Assembly (NCBI RefSeq): GCF_000143415.4
Contig: NW_003314263.1
Coordinates: 3,854,451-3,918,450, forward strand
Source: Selaginella moellendorffii
Lineage: Eukaryota; Streptophyta; Lycopodiopsida; Selaginellales; Selaginellaceae
Length of the DNA: 64,000 bases
Direction: 5' to 3'
Below are positions 31,770 to 42,097 of the stretch, in pieces (the first letter of the stretch is position 1; the number at the start of each line of letters is the position of its first letter). A program made the position numbers and the translations under genes. The notes under the pieces were generated by a model. That model saw nothing but the letters and a program-made list of their open reading frames with translations, ran no database searches and was not told where the DNA came from.

Positions 31770-33326
31770 ATGGCGCACTATCCAATCCTCAATCTGGGCC
31801 TTCTTGGAAAGCTTAAAATCCATTTCATCCTCGCGCTCGTCCAGGTCGGCTACGCAGGATTCCAGCTCCTCACGAAGATCGCCTTCGAGCAAGGATTGAA
31901 CAAGACGACCTATCCGGTCTATCGGAATGTCATCGGATTTGCGGTGATCCTCCCTTTTGCCGCCTTCTTGGAGAGGTAAATTTCACTCCTGCCAGGGTCA
32001 AATTCGTAAGATTTCGCGATTTTTGACAGGAAGGAGAGGCCGCAGCTCCGATTCACGCATTTGATCCATTTCTTCTTCCTGGGAAGCACAGCGTAAGCTC
32101 GATCTTGCTTGATCGAAATATTGTTGTTGGATTGGATCCATCCTCTCTCTTATGTGTTGTATGACAGCGTTGCTCTTGGCCAGGGATTGTTCCTTTATGG
32201 ACTAGCCGACACAACTCCCACGTTTGCTTCCGCGTTCCAAAATTCCATCCCAGCTCTTACCTTCGTTATGGCAGCGATCTCCGGGTAAGCAACGAAAGAT
32301 GATTGATCCAATCTATTCTTTTTCTTTCTTTGCTTGAACATCTCGCTTCTTCCAGCGTTGAAGACGCCAATCTATCGCGAAGAGATGGTCAGGCCAAGCT
32401 CTTCGGCGCAATCTGTGCAGGAGCTGGAGCTACCTTGATGACTGCTTACAAAGGCCCTCTTCTTTTCAACCATCTTCACCATAGCGCTGCCAACACAGAA
32501 GCAGCGAAATCGATCCAAGCAACACCGATTCTCACCTTGAGTGTCTGGCGACTGGGATCGCTTTACCTTCTTATTAGCTGCCTGGCATTCGGCGTGTTCT
32601 ACGTACTACAGGTACGAGCTCATTCCTACACCTGTTTATCAATGCTTATTTTATTTCTTCTCCCAGGCCAGGACGCTCAGAATGTATCCAGCCAGATACT
32701 CGACAGTATGTTTCACCAATTTCTTTGGAGCGATTCAACTCTCGGTCTTCGCGGTGGCAAGCCAGCCATCGCTCTCGATCTGGAAGATCACCCCAGGAAT
32801 TCAGCTCACGAGTGTTCTTTACGCGGTAACTTTATACCTTTCTCGATCATCTAGCGGAATCGAGCTTACAGAAACTATTCTTTCCAGGGATTTGTGGCAT
32901 CGGGGCTAGTTTTCTCCGCTCAAGCGTGGTGTATGCAACAGGCAGGGCCCGTCATAGTGTCGGCGTATCAGCCTCTCCAGACAGTAGTGGTGGGATTCGT
33001 AGCGCTGGTTTTCCTGGGCGAGCCCTTTTACTTGGGGAGGTGAGTTGTCAATGCCAGCGGCATACGTCTGGTTTAAAGAATTTGTCACTGACTGGAAAAC
33101 TTGCAACTTGCGCAGTTTGCTCGGCGCGATCCTCATCATTTGTGGACTATACATGGTGACCTGGGGCCAAGAACAGCAACAGGAGCACGTCACGCGATTG
33201 CAGCGTCGGCAGAGTGACATCGGTGAGAGTGATCCAAGCAAAATGGAGGAGGGCTCTTTGCTACACCGCCCACTGCTACACGACGAAGAGAAGCCGCAAG
33301 AGCAACGTAACAGCGGATCAATCTAG
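31770..33326 (+). CDS. WAT1/UMAMIT-type EamA transporter
   Basis: About seven exons with short introns give a protein with about ten hydrophobic helices, typical of plant drug/metabolite transporters (WAT1-related, UMAMIT family), which often export amino acids or move auxin. Signature segments are 'FILALVQVGYAGFQLLTKIA', 'PVYRNVIGFAVILPFAAFLE', 'QGLFLYGLADTTPTFASAF', 'QNSIPALTFVMAAISG', 'WCMQQAGPVIVSAYQPLQT' and 'FLGEPFYLGSLLGAILIICG'. Two EamA repeats are evident. The C-terminus is hydrophilic and cytosolic ('SLLHRPLLHDEE'). The ATG at 31770 follows a short run of 'gatcgatc'/'atcgatcc' repeats in the leader. Substrate and membrane (vacuolar or plasma) are unknown. Confidence 0.9.
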
Positions 33327-34246
33327 AGGACGAGACAAAGGAAACCACGCACGCCTCTCCAATCCTGTCATCGAACTATACGCGCAAGATCGTAGAAAGT
33401 TTATACAAATTCGATTGTAAGTTTTCCGGGAGCTTTACGTGATTCTTCCGTGAACTTCGGCCGGAAGAACAGGGAATGATATTGAATTACTTTCCAGGCA
33501 CACCACTTTGTGCTTAGAGTTGGCGGCCCTACTGCAACCGGTTTCCAGTTGTCGAGCACACATCGTGCTTCAATATTGTGCTTCAACTTGTTGATTTGAT
33601 GCGCTTCTGCCGACTTGACAGAATCGCCCAATACGATACGGGTCATATCTTCAAAAACCTCACGTTCTCCTCGCTAAAAGAAGCTGAAACGTATGCCTCA
33701 AACAATCTGCCAGCCTTGAGTTCAAGCCGCCAAGCGTCAAGCCCTCGTTTTCTTCGTGGCCGAGTGCTCTCTCAAACGCCTCGACATTTTACGCAAAGGA
33801 TCGAGAACAAGAACGAGCAAAGGTGATGTTTACCTCGGAAAGCTTCCTGGTCAATTTCCACGTCAAAACTGTTGTTTTGTGGCCACCAAAGACGTACTTC
33901 GTTGAATGACGATGACTTTAATGAGGAGCTTGAGTTTGTGTACTCTACTTCAGACTCCCAGGAGTGTTCTGGCTGAAATTGTACAGTTGAAGATTATGAA
34001 ACACGGTCGAAGAGATTTGCCATGTCTTTTCTCGTAGAAGAGCTCTACATTTCTACATTAAAGGTGAGAGGCACTTATCATTGATCAATTATACGCTAAA
34101 CCCAATGTATATCTGACCTTTTGCTTTCAATCTGGAGGATGAGACAAAGAAAACCATCGCAAGAGAAGCAGGGACAAAAAAACCCTTTGACTTGGGGGAA
34201 AAAGAATTTCTTCTAATTTTGATTTTAAGACAGAGTTTTTGTTAAT
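33327..34246. other. Gap without a supported gene
   Basis: This is about 0.9 kb after the transporter gene, which must include its 3' UTR. Short open frames on both strands (33401-33646 minus, 33578-33826 plus) show no domain and are not supported. Nothing else is seen before the tRNA gene. Confidence 0.4.
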
Positions 34247-34320
34247 GGTTTCATGGTGTAGTTGGTCATCACGTCAGTCTAACACACTGAAGGTCTCCAG
34301 TTCGAACCTGGATGAAGCCA
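34247..34320 (+). tRNA. tRNA-Val (anticodon AAC)
   Basis: The 74 nt fold into a standard cloverleaf. The acceptor stem GGTTTCA pairs with TGAAGCC, with discriminator A. The D-arm contains 'AGTTGGTC'. The anticodon stem TCAGT/ACTGA holds loop CTAACAC, giving anticodon AAC. The T-arm is TCCAG-TTCGAAC-CTGGA. There is no intron and no encoded CCA. A run of seven T starts at 34326, as expected for a Pol III terminator. Confidence 0.95.
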
Positions 34321-34467
34321 AATTATTTTTTTCTTTCAAAGATTTTGTGACAGTTATTTCTTTGTTTTATACCAGAACACTTTAGTGATTTCGCAAGATG
34401 TGAGTCTCAGGAATGAATGATATCAAATTACTTTGATTTGACGATTATTCCGTGAACTCCGGCGAGA

Positions 34468-35406
34468 TCACCGGAAGAACACAGTGGCCGATCGCATTCT
34501 ACCAGTGCCCAGCAGCTCCAATCGATCCTCGTACACATCCACGCGGCCAAACGAATTCTCCCCGGGCGGGCACTCGAGCACGGCCTCGAGGACGCGGTGA
34601 TGAATCCCTTTCTCGTCCACTCCCTCGCCCCCATCGTGCTTGTGCCCAGCCAAGCTCGCCACCACGCAGCGATCGTAGCGATGGATCACGCGCAATACCT
34701 CCTCGGCATTCCACAGCAGCGTGTCGTCGTAGGTGGATTCGCGGAGAATTGGGATGTGGCAGGCGATGATCACTCGCTCGTTGCGATCCTCGGCCTCGCG
34801 GAGCTTCCGATCGAGCCACTGGAGCTGGGCATCGCCAATGCCGCCGTTGAAAGCCACGAATCGCTGCTGCTCGGGCGCCATTCCCAGGGGGCTGTTCTTG
34901 TCCACATTAGGGTTCTTGGCATCCAGTAGCGCCATAGCCAGCGAGGAGTGATCCCTCGATGATCCGCCCAGCACGCTCACATCGTAGCTATCCAGGACGA
35001 TGAATCGAAATCCCGGGTGGGGGACGAAATCGTAGTAGAAGGATCCATCAATGCGGAGGATTTCCTGGAGCTGGCCGCGCGAGAGATTGTAGAGGCAGTG
35101 ATTGCCGATGGTGTGGTAGACGTGGCCGTGCCGGAATCGATCGAATGCTGCCACGATCTCGCGCGCTGCCGCGGGAGCTTGATCGCGGGGGCAGCGCCCG
35201 TCGATGAGATCCCCGAGCTGGATGACGAAGGAGAGATCGCTGCCCTGATCGTTCCAGATCGCGATTGCCTCGTTGAGCGCGGCGAGGCTGCCGCGGTAGA
35301 ATCGCGGCACGCCATGGAAGGAACGCCCGTCGGGAACGTCCGCGTACTGGACATCAGTGATCACTCCGAAAGAAAAGAGGGGCCGCGAGGAATGAAGATC
35401 TTTCAT
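34468..35406 (-). CDS. Manganese-dependent ADP-ribose/CDP-alcohol diphosphatase
   Basis: This is an intronless ORF of 312 codons. It is a calcineurin-like metallophosphoesterase that hydrolyses ADP-ribose and CDP-alcohols in the cytosol. The metal-binding motifs of the superfamily are all present in order: 'FGVITDVQYAD' (D-x-Q variant typical of this subfamily), 'FVIQLGDLIDG' (GD), 'YHTIGNHCLY' (GNH), 'VIIACHIPIL' (H) and 'SLAGHKHDGG' (GHxH). The size matches plant and animal ADPRibase-Mn enzymes. No targeting sequence is visible. The start ATG at 35406 is the first in frame, and the next ATG on that side belongs to other genes. Confidence 0.93.
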   Translation of the reverse strand: MKDLHSSRPLFSFGVITDVQYADVPDGRSFHGVPRFYRGSLAALNEAIAIWNDQGSDLSFVIQLGDLIDGRCPRDQAPAAAREIVAAFDRFRHGHVYHTIGNHCLYNLSRGQLQEILRIDGSFYYDFVPHPGFRFIVLDSYDVSVLGGSSRDHSSLAMALLDAKNPNVDKNSPLGMAPEQQRFVAFNGGIGDAQLQWLDRKLREAEDRNERVIIACHIPILRESTYDDTLLWNAEEVLRVIHRYDRCVVASLAGHKHDGGEGVDEKGIHHRVLEAVLECPPGENSFGRVDVYEDRLELLGTGRMRSATVFFR

Positions 35407-35509
35407 TGCCCACGAACCCTAGATCTAGCCCATTCCCCAAGAACCCTAAAATCAGAAGAGAACTAGAACTAGAACACAAAATCTCGATTGACAGTCTCCA
35501 GGCTTTGAA

Positions 35510-36112
<603 letters not shown>

Positions 36113-36313
36113 CGCTCCGCCCTTCTTTCTGTCGCCGCCCAGAGTTTTAGGGTTTTCAAGATTTAGGGTTCTTAGGGTATTAGGGCTATCAAAACCGACG
36201 GTGGAGATCTGTTGCAAGCTTAAAAATGTAAAAAATGTACATCTGTAATGGTTAGGGTTAGGTTTAAATTTCCAGGGCGGCTAGGGTTTTAGGGTTGTGG
36301 GGAAGCCGCAAAG
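36113..36313. promoter_or_regulatory. Bidirectional ribosomal-protein promoter with telo-boxes
   Basis: The 200 bp between the start codons of RPL23 and RPL35 contain many copies of the telo-box core (TAGGGTT or AACCCTA): clusters at about 36145-36190 and 36250-36296. Telo-boxes are well known in plant ribosomal-protein and translation-related promoters, where they act with site II (TGGGCY) elements. Both genes are 60S subunit genes, so a shared promoter would co-express them. Confidence 0.8.
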
Positions 36314-36861
36314 ATGGGTACGTTCTTTCTCGCGATCTCGCTCTGGTTCGATCGATTTCCTTTGTTTCTCAGCAGGGAAGATCAAGGTGCACGAGCTGCG
36401 CACGAAATCTAAGCAGGACTTGCTCGTCCAGCTCAAGGAGCTCAAATCCGAGCTCGCTTTGCTGCGCGTGGCCAAAGTCACTGGAGGCGCCCCCAACAAG
36501 CTCTCCAAAATGTGAGATTTTCGAGTGTTCCCTCACGATTTTGATTTTCACTTCGGTGTTTCGTTTCTCCAGCAAGGTCGTGAGGCTCTCGATCGCGCGC
36601 GTTCTCACAGTAATCTCCCAAACCCAGAAGGCCAAGCTGAGAGAGGCCTACAAGAACAAGAAGTACATGCCTCTGGATCTTCGTCCCAAGAAGACCCGAG
36701 CGATCAGGCGACGCTTGACAAAACATCAGGTAAACAATTTTCCATTGTAGAGGTGGTGGCAGCTTTAAAACTTTCTTTCTTCGCAGCTTTCCCTCAAGAC
36801 GGAGAAGCAAAAGAAGAAGGAGGCTTACTTCCCGATGAGAAAGTACGCTGTGAGGGCGTGA
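36314..36861 (+). CDS. RPL35: 60S ribosomal protein L35 (uL29), copy 1
   Basis: Four exons encode a cytosolic uL29. Exon 1 is ATG plus one base (36314-36317) and joins in phase to give '[18 protein letters not shown]'. Further exons give '[16 protein letters not shown]', '[20 protein letters not shown]', '[20 protein letters not shown]' and '[18 protein letters not shown]', ending 'AVRA'. This is the full length for the family. uL29 sits at the peptide exit tunnel. A second, nearly identical gene lies at 48962-49521 on the same strand. Confidence 0.95.
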
Positions 36862-37293
36862 GGAGAGACGCAAGCAGCGTGAGATGGATCTTCTTTCTTG
36901 TTTTCGAACGCGCTAACTAATGCAAGAGGAAAATTTTTCTTTGCAGTGTCTTTGGCTTTGGTCATTTTAGATTGCTTTAGATGATTTATTAAGAACCGCA
37001 GTTTCTTTTTTTGCTACCACTCGGCCATAACGGCCGAAGAACACGGAGAAAATGATCTTAGAAGTTGCAAATATTCTCAAGAATATTCTTTATCTTTAGA
37101 ATATTCATTAGAACGATCGCGAGATTCGTGAGCATGGTTGCAACCAACAATGTTTACGCTTGGATAAATTTGGGCTGGAAAGATTTTATACTCCTACTAA
37201 ACGCGAGGCAAGAGAGGCGTAAATCTATCTATCCTATTGTAAAGTATAAATTGCTAGCGTGCGTGTGTGAGTGTCCGTCCCTGTGTCTCTGTG
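36862..37293. other. Short intergenic stretch between convergent genes
   Basis: About 430 bp between the 3' ends of RPL35 and the IRX9-like gene. It holds the two 3' UTRs. No other feature is seen. Confidence 0.5.
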
Positions 37294-38498
37294 CTACAAG
37301 TGAATCACAGGCTCCAAGAACTTGTCCATCTTCCAGTTTGATGGATAGCTCGCGATCTGCGACTCGAGATGGAGATGCCACACCATGATCTTGGAGCAGC
37401 CGCTGGGAAGTCCTTCCATTTGATTCTCATCCTCCACGAGCTGCTCGATGAAAGTCGTCTCCTGATTTTTCCAGAGTGAAATGGTGTGAAGAAACGTTTC
37501 AAAGGATGATTTACCTGGAATCCTTCCTTGACAGTGTCGAGCTGACGAACTGGTTGCGTTGTTGGTCGCTTCCACCTCCTGGGATCCCAGAGAATGGTGC
37601 TGTTGAATCCAAACCCGGACATGTCGACGTGAAATCTTCGCAATCGCTTGCTCTTCTCGTTGGTGTGCCAGCCCGTCACCTTGTGGCCATCGCAAACGGG
37701 GCCCTCCAGGATGGTCTTGGATTTGCTGTGAGCCAGCATCGCCACTGGCCAAGTGCCAAATCTCCTGGAAAAAACCATCAAGAACACAGGAAAAAAGAGC
37801 TTTAGATCATGACAATAGAAGCAATGAAAGATAGAAACGTACTTGATCTCACGCAGTTGGTCGAAGAGTTCCAGCGAGTAGAAGTTGTCATCGTCCGCGA
37901 AGTAGACGATTCCATCCAGCTGATGCCTCTCGATATGCTGGAGCGCCAAGTTTCGTTGTTGGGTGCCTCGATCTTTGACGTTGGTGAGGTTTTTCTCGCA
38001 AGCCAAGTGCCTGTACATGACCCCAGTCTTCCTGAGGAGCGACGCGGTCTCCAAGGATTGCCCCGGCATCTCCACGACGATCCACAAGAGCGGCGGATCC
38101 ACGAGCTTGAGAGTGTGCGCCAATCGCGTTAAATACATCGCCTGGAATGGCCGTGTATACGTTGGCGTGACGATGATGAGAAGCTTCTTTGGATCCTGGA
38201 GTGGCATTCTTCCCTCGCCCGGATGTCTCGAGGAATTCGCGGAGATTTCCAGCGGCGAGGACGAATCCAGAACCACAACCTGTTCTTCCGTCGCGATTCT
38301 CTTGGCGGCCGTGAAAGATTCTCGCGGCCGCTGCTGCTCGCGAGCGCCGCCGCCGCCGCTACTGAGAGGCGTGAGGCCGATTCCAAATCCCACGAAGAAG
38401 CACAGCACGAAGTGGAAGAAGGGCTTCCGTAATATCTGCATCCTGGCCTTGGATCTGTCCAGGCCTTGCCGCGCCGACGCCATCTTCATCCAAGACAT
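37294..38498 (-). CDS. GT43 glycosyltransferase, IRX9-like (xylan backbone synthesis)
   Basis: This is a type II Golgi membrane protein. A short N-terminal basic stretch and a single membrane anchor ('[19 protein letters not shown]') resemble IRX9. The GT43 catalytic region carries '[20 protein letters not shown]', '[19 protein letters not shown]', '[13 protein letters not shown]', the metal-binding '[17 protein letters not shown]', '[17 protein letters not shown]' and '[18 protein letters not shown]'. The last exon begins '[19 protein letters not shown]'. IRX9/IRX14 proteins act together in xylan chain elongation. An intron near 37768-37842 is a multiple of three without stops, so the reading frame runs straight through it. 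Start at 38498; ATGs four and six codons later are alternatives. Confidence 0.9.
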
Positions 38499-38992
38499 CG
38501 CTCGGAATGCCCGGATCCCTAGCTCTGGCGCTCGATTTCTACGCTAGATCAATGCGGCTATTACCCGATTTGCGCGGCATCCGCGAAATGCTAGCGCTGT
38601 GCCGATCGCCGCAGCTACATTTGATGTCGCGATGGAAATGGCCGCTAACGAGGATCGATCGATCCAGCGATGCCCATTGTTGTTATTCCTTTAAGTTCTT
38701 TCGCGTGTTCTTGTTTGGGCCGTGGCCACTACTGACCAAATGCGACGTGACGTACGGCAGTGGCTATTTGGTAGCGGCGAATATGACAAGGCATCCGCCC
38801 GTCATCATATTTTAAAAGCGGCCACGTAGGAGAGAGAGGCGCCAAATTTTCTAGGGTTCTTATTCTAGGGCTCTTGGAGATTTCCCAGCTCTTCGCGCGG
38901 CACGACTTCCCGGTGAGATTTGCTCTCGATCCTAAGCATTTCCGGGCTATTCCAATGATTTTCTCGCTCGGCGCAATGTAGATTGATTCGCG
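38499..38992. promoter_or_regulatory. Divergent intergenic region
   Basis: About 490 bp separate the start codons of the IRX9-like gene (minus) and the proline-rich gene (plus). Telo-box-like 'ctagggttcttattctaggg' at about 38851-38870 lies near the proline-rich start. No reading frame is supported here. Confidence 0.4.
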
Positions 38993-40261
38993 ATGCAGCA
39001 GCAGCAAATGGGAGGATTTAGGCCTCCGACGCTACCAGGTAGGCCGCCATTCTTGCCTGGAGCTCCTAGAGCTAGACCGCCTGGGCCGCCTCCAGCAGTG
39101 CCAGGAGGAGGATTTTTTCCTCCCCAACCAAGGCCTCCGCCTCCTCCGCCGCCGCCGCCACCGTTTAGATCTCCAGCTAGACCACCACCGCCGCCTCCTC
39201 CTCCTCCTCCTTCCAATTATCCTCCATGGAGTTCTCCTCCAGGGAGCTTTGGACAGTCTTTTGGACCTCCACGGCCACCGCCGCCGCCTCCGCCGCCGCC
39301 ACCACCACCATCTTTCAGCTATGCAGCTCCACCACCTACGCCTTCTTCCACGAACTTTGGAGCTCCTCCCAGGGCCAGATCTCCTCCTCCTCCTCCACCG
39401 TATCATAGTCCTCCTCGAGGACAAATGCGACGAGAGTTTGATCCTCCTCCTCCTCCTCCTCCTCGACCTCCAGCCTTTTCGGATCTAGCAGCAGCCCAGC
39501 TCATGCTCTCCGAAGTCGACTCGCTCGACTCTTTCTCCCTGGCATCACTTGTTCTTCTCAGGCAACTCATTGACCAGCTCTTGATGTTTTATCAGGCGAG
39601 CGGGCCATCGAGATCCGAGATGGAGGAAACTTGCTGGCCCGACGAGGAGAGCAGCACTTCCTGGCCCAGGTCGCCGCCGCCTCCGCCTCTCTACAACGAT
39701 GGAGCTTACTCGGATATGACCAGCGAGAGAAGTGGCAGTCCGGGATTTTACGACAGATACTATGACTACGACGACGAGGACTTTGCAATGCCACCGAGAA
39801 GGCCGCCGCCACCTTCACGACCAAGGCCGAGGTCTCGAGGAGATTACTACTATCCGGATGATGATCAGTGGGGAGGAGGGGGAAGTTACGGGCCGAGGCA
39901 GCCGCCAGCTCCAAGGTTTGTGGAACGCAGCAGGAGGCGAGGGGATGGTTACGGCGTGAACCCGAGCTTTTACAACGAAGGTGATGATTCCGATTCTATG
40001 TCAAGTCGAGATGCCTCTCCGTCTTCTCACCGGCGTCGTCGTCGACAACACAAAGATCGAAGCTTAAAGTTCAAAGTTAAAGACAGGTCCCGCTGGGTGC
40101 TGGATCCGGATGAGAGTGGCAGCATCGAGTTTAACAGTGGTGTTCGGACGCAGGTTTCTCAGAGCGATGACGATTCACGGCCGGCGAGTGTTTCTTTCTC
40201 GTACCGCCCGTTTGCTTTTCAGCGATTTTCCAGTCCTCGTCCACGGGAAGATTCAGCTTAA
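38993..40261 (+). CDS. Proline-rich, intrinsically disordered protein of 422 aa
   Basis: This is an intronless ORF with a clear ATG. The first half (about residues 8-155) is Pro/Gly-rich with runs of up to about ten prolines. A short hydrophobic helix follows ('DSLDSFSLASLVLLRQLIDQ', about residues 178-197). The second half is rich in Asp, Ser and Arg, with an Arg/His cluster ('SSHRRRRRQHKDRS'). A conserved-looking tail carries 'KFKVKDRSRWVLDPDESGSI' and 'FSYRPFAFQRFSSPRPRE'. No signal peptide is seen, so it is not an obvious extensin. I do not recognise the family. The helix and tail are the parts most likely to be functional; the poly-proline part could bind profilin, SH3 or WW-like domains. 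Confidence 0.7.
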   Translation: MQQQQMGGFRPPTLPGRPPFLPGAPRARPPGPPPAVPGGGFFPPQPRPPPPPPPPPPFRSPARPPPPPPPPPPSNYPPWSSPPGSFGQSFGPPRPPPPPPPPPPPPSFSYAAPPPTPSSTNFGAPPRARSPPPPPPYHSPPRGQMRREFDPPPPPPPRPPAFSDLAAAQLMLSEVDSLDSFSLASLVLLRQLIDQLLMFYQASGPSRSEMEETCWPDEESSTSWPRSPPPPPLYNDGAYSDMTSERSGSPGFYDRYYDYDDEDFAMPPRRPPPPSRPRPRSRGDYYYPDDDQWGGGGSYGPRQPPAPRFVERSRRRGDGYGVNPSFYNEGDDSDSMSSRDASPSSHRRRRRQHKDRSLKFKVKDRSRWVLDPDESGSIEFNSGVRTQVSQSDDDSRPASVSFSYRPFAFQRFSSPRPREDSA

Positions 40262-40347
40262 GCTTATAAAGCGCGGGGTATGTTTTATGATGTGTTTTAT
40301 TCTTTCTTCTCACTTCATAACATTGCTTCATGAACTTTCAGATATCG

Positions 40348-42013
40348 TTAAGCAGCAAAGTCATTTTGGCATAGCAACAGTTCATCGAGAGCGGCCCTCG
40401 CCGTCTCAAACTCATAGCCCAGCAGTTTGGACCGGAATGTTTTAGCTGCCGGGGAGAGATCTTCCACAACATTCATCAGCTTGCCGACGTGATAAAGATC
40501 CGAGCGCTCAGTGTATTTGCCGTCCACTAGCGTGTGCTTGTCCCAAGCTAGCAGCTCTAGCAACTCACACTCGGGCTTCTCACCAGCCTCCCACACCGTC
40601 TCCAAGTCGATCAAAACGCAGCCACCAGTGCGAGCGTCTCTCATCACGTTCCTCCACTTCACATCCCGATGGACAAGCCCCGCTTCATGCAACTTCTCCA
40701 GGCCGCGAAGAATCCAGTGAACAGCATCGAGAAGTTCCACTTCGGTAGAAGTTCGCGGCTGATCCTGCAGTTCCTTCATGGTGACTCTGTACTTGTCCCC
40801 CTCGAACGCCAACACGCCAGAGATTAGACCTTCGGCCCGGAGTCCGTGCGCTCTCTTGACAAACTCCAGCGTCGTGAAGCCATCAGCGACATGCTCCGAC
40901 CAGGGATCTATCTCTTTAATCACCACAGCGTTCCCGAAGCGGAGCGTTCTCTTGATCTGGTCCTCGGATCCATAGAACGTAGGCCAAAGCTTCATGAGCC
41001 GCGAACGGTCCGGAGGGAAGAAGACGTTCTCAAGCGAGACCGCAACCCGGAGGAGATTTACAGAGACGCGCAAGCACGTCAACTTGTCCTCGATCTTTGC
41101 AAGTTCCAGAGGCCCGACAAGAACTTCTGCTGGGCCCACGCCTCCATCCGCTGGCCTGCCAGTCCCACGCCGATCATCCACGGCACCAGGCCATAGAACT
41201 GCCGGTCCAGCTTGACGAGCTTCTCTTCCAACTTGGAGCACGCTTGCTGCAACTTCGGTTCCTTCTCTTCGAACATGGCACACAGGCGGTTTTGCATCCA
41301 CAGCATCATATCCCGGCCACTGCTACTGTCCGACCGGACGCGATTGAACTCGACGATCGTTATCCAGCAAGCTCGAGTAGCCTTGTCCACAGGTGGGAGA
41401 ATGCCAGATTCCAGCAAGGCTCGTGGAGGCTGTACGCGTCCAGCTTGTCGTTTGATCCGATGAAAGCTGTCGTGAGAGACGAGATGCTCTCCGCTGGGTA
41501 CGAGCCGTGAGGAACAAAGTTGGCGGCCATGGCACCGGCGTGCTGCGCGTACGTTACAGAGCCAACAGGCAGCGGCAGTGGCAGCGGATGCCAGAGAGCT
41601 CTCCGCAAGCCGGCCACGTCCAAAACGGAGAACTGGAACGGCAGCAACACAGCCGCGGCCCACTCCTTGCTCCTGTCAAGCGCTGAAAAAGAAGTCACAC
41701 AAGCAAGATCATAGCGATCAGCGCTGAAGAAGAAGTCACAAGCACACAAGCGAGATCACAGCGCTAAAAAAGAACACACGAGCAAAATCATAGCGATCAT
41801 CATCGTACCAGCAGATCCAGTGAAGTAGAAGCAGTCTGTGTCGCCCGCCAGGCGCTCGGTCAGCTTCTCGGGCTCCAAATGCGTCCATTCTTTGCATTGT
41901 TGCCGACGTCCTGGTCGTTGGATCTGAGCATCTTCGGCGAGAGACGTGCCTGCGGCTACAGGCATGCACCTGGACGAAGGATGCTGCTTCAACGCCGTGT
42001 CAGTCGGAAACAT
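40348..42013 (-). pseudogene. Protein-kinase-like gene with two frameshifts
   Basis: The ATG at 42013 opens exon 1 ('MFPTDTALKQHPSSRC' to 'DTDCFYFTGSA'), joined across a 120-nt intron to 'LDRSKEWAAAVLLPFQFS'. Frame changes are then needed near 41375 ('SHLWTR' to 'ATRACWITIVEFNR') and near 41105 ('FLSGLWNLQ' to 'KIEDKLTCLRVS'). No intron of usable length explains either. The C-terminal 300 residues are kinase-like: 'VVIKEID' (lysine), 'LEKLHEAGLVHRDVKWRNVM' (HRD, K and N of the catalytic loop) and 'CVLIDLETV', where DLE replaces the usual DFG. It could be a pseudogene or a live gene with two assembly errors. It converges on the proline-rich gene with 86 bp between them. Confidence 0.65.
41679..41799. 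repeat. Three tandem 40-41 bp units inside an intron, each with a 3' splice site
   Basis: The 3' part of the intron of the kinase-like gene is a tandem triplication. The word 'agcgct' occurs at 41679, 41720 and 41760, each followed on the plus strand by a similar stretch ('gaaaaagaagtcacac', 'gaagaagaagtcacaa', 'aaaaaagaacacacga'). Read on the coding (minus) strand, each unit ends in a pyrimidine-rich tract plus AG followed by CGCT, so the intron offers three candidate acceptors. Only the last one continues into the long open exon. Confidence 0.8.
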
Positions 42014-42097
42014 GGATTCGGCTTCGTCGAGTACGCAGTAGAAGAGATAGCACAGACTCTCTTTCGCGCTTCATCACAGCTAACCTTAAAACCCTAA

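Noticed and set aside
38947-39424. Gly-rich and Arg/Trp-rich minus-strand ORFs
   Set aside because: They are antisense readings of the proline-rich coding tract (CCN codons read as GGN or as Arg/Trp codons).
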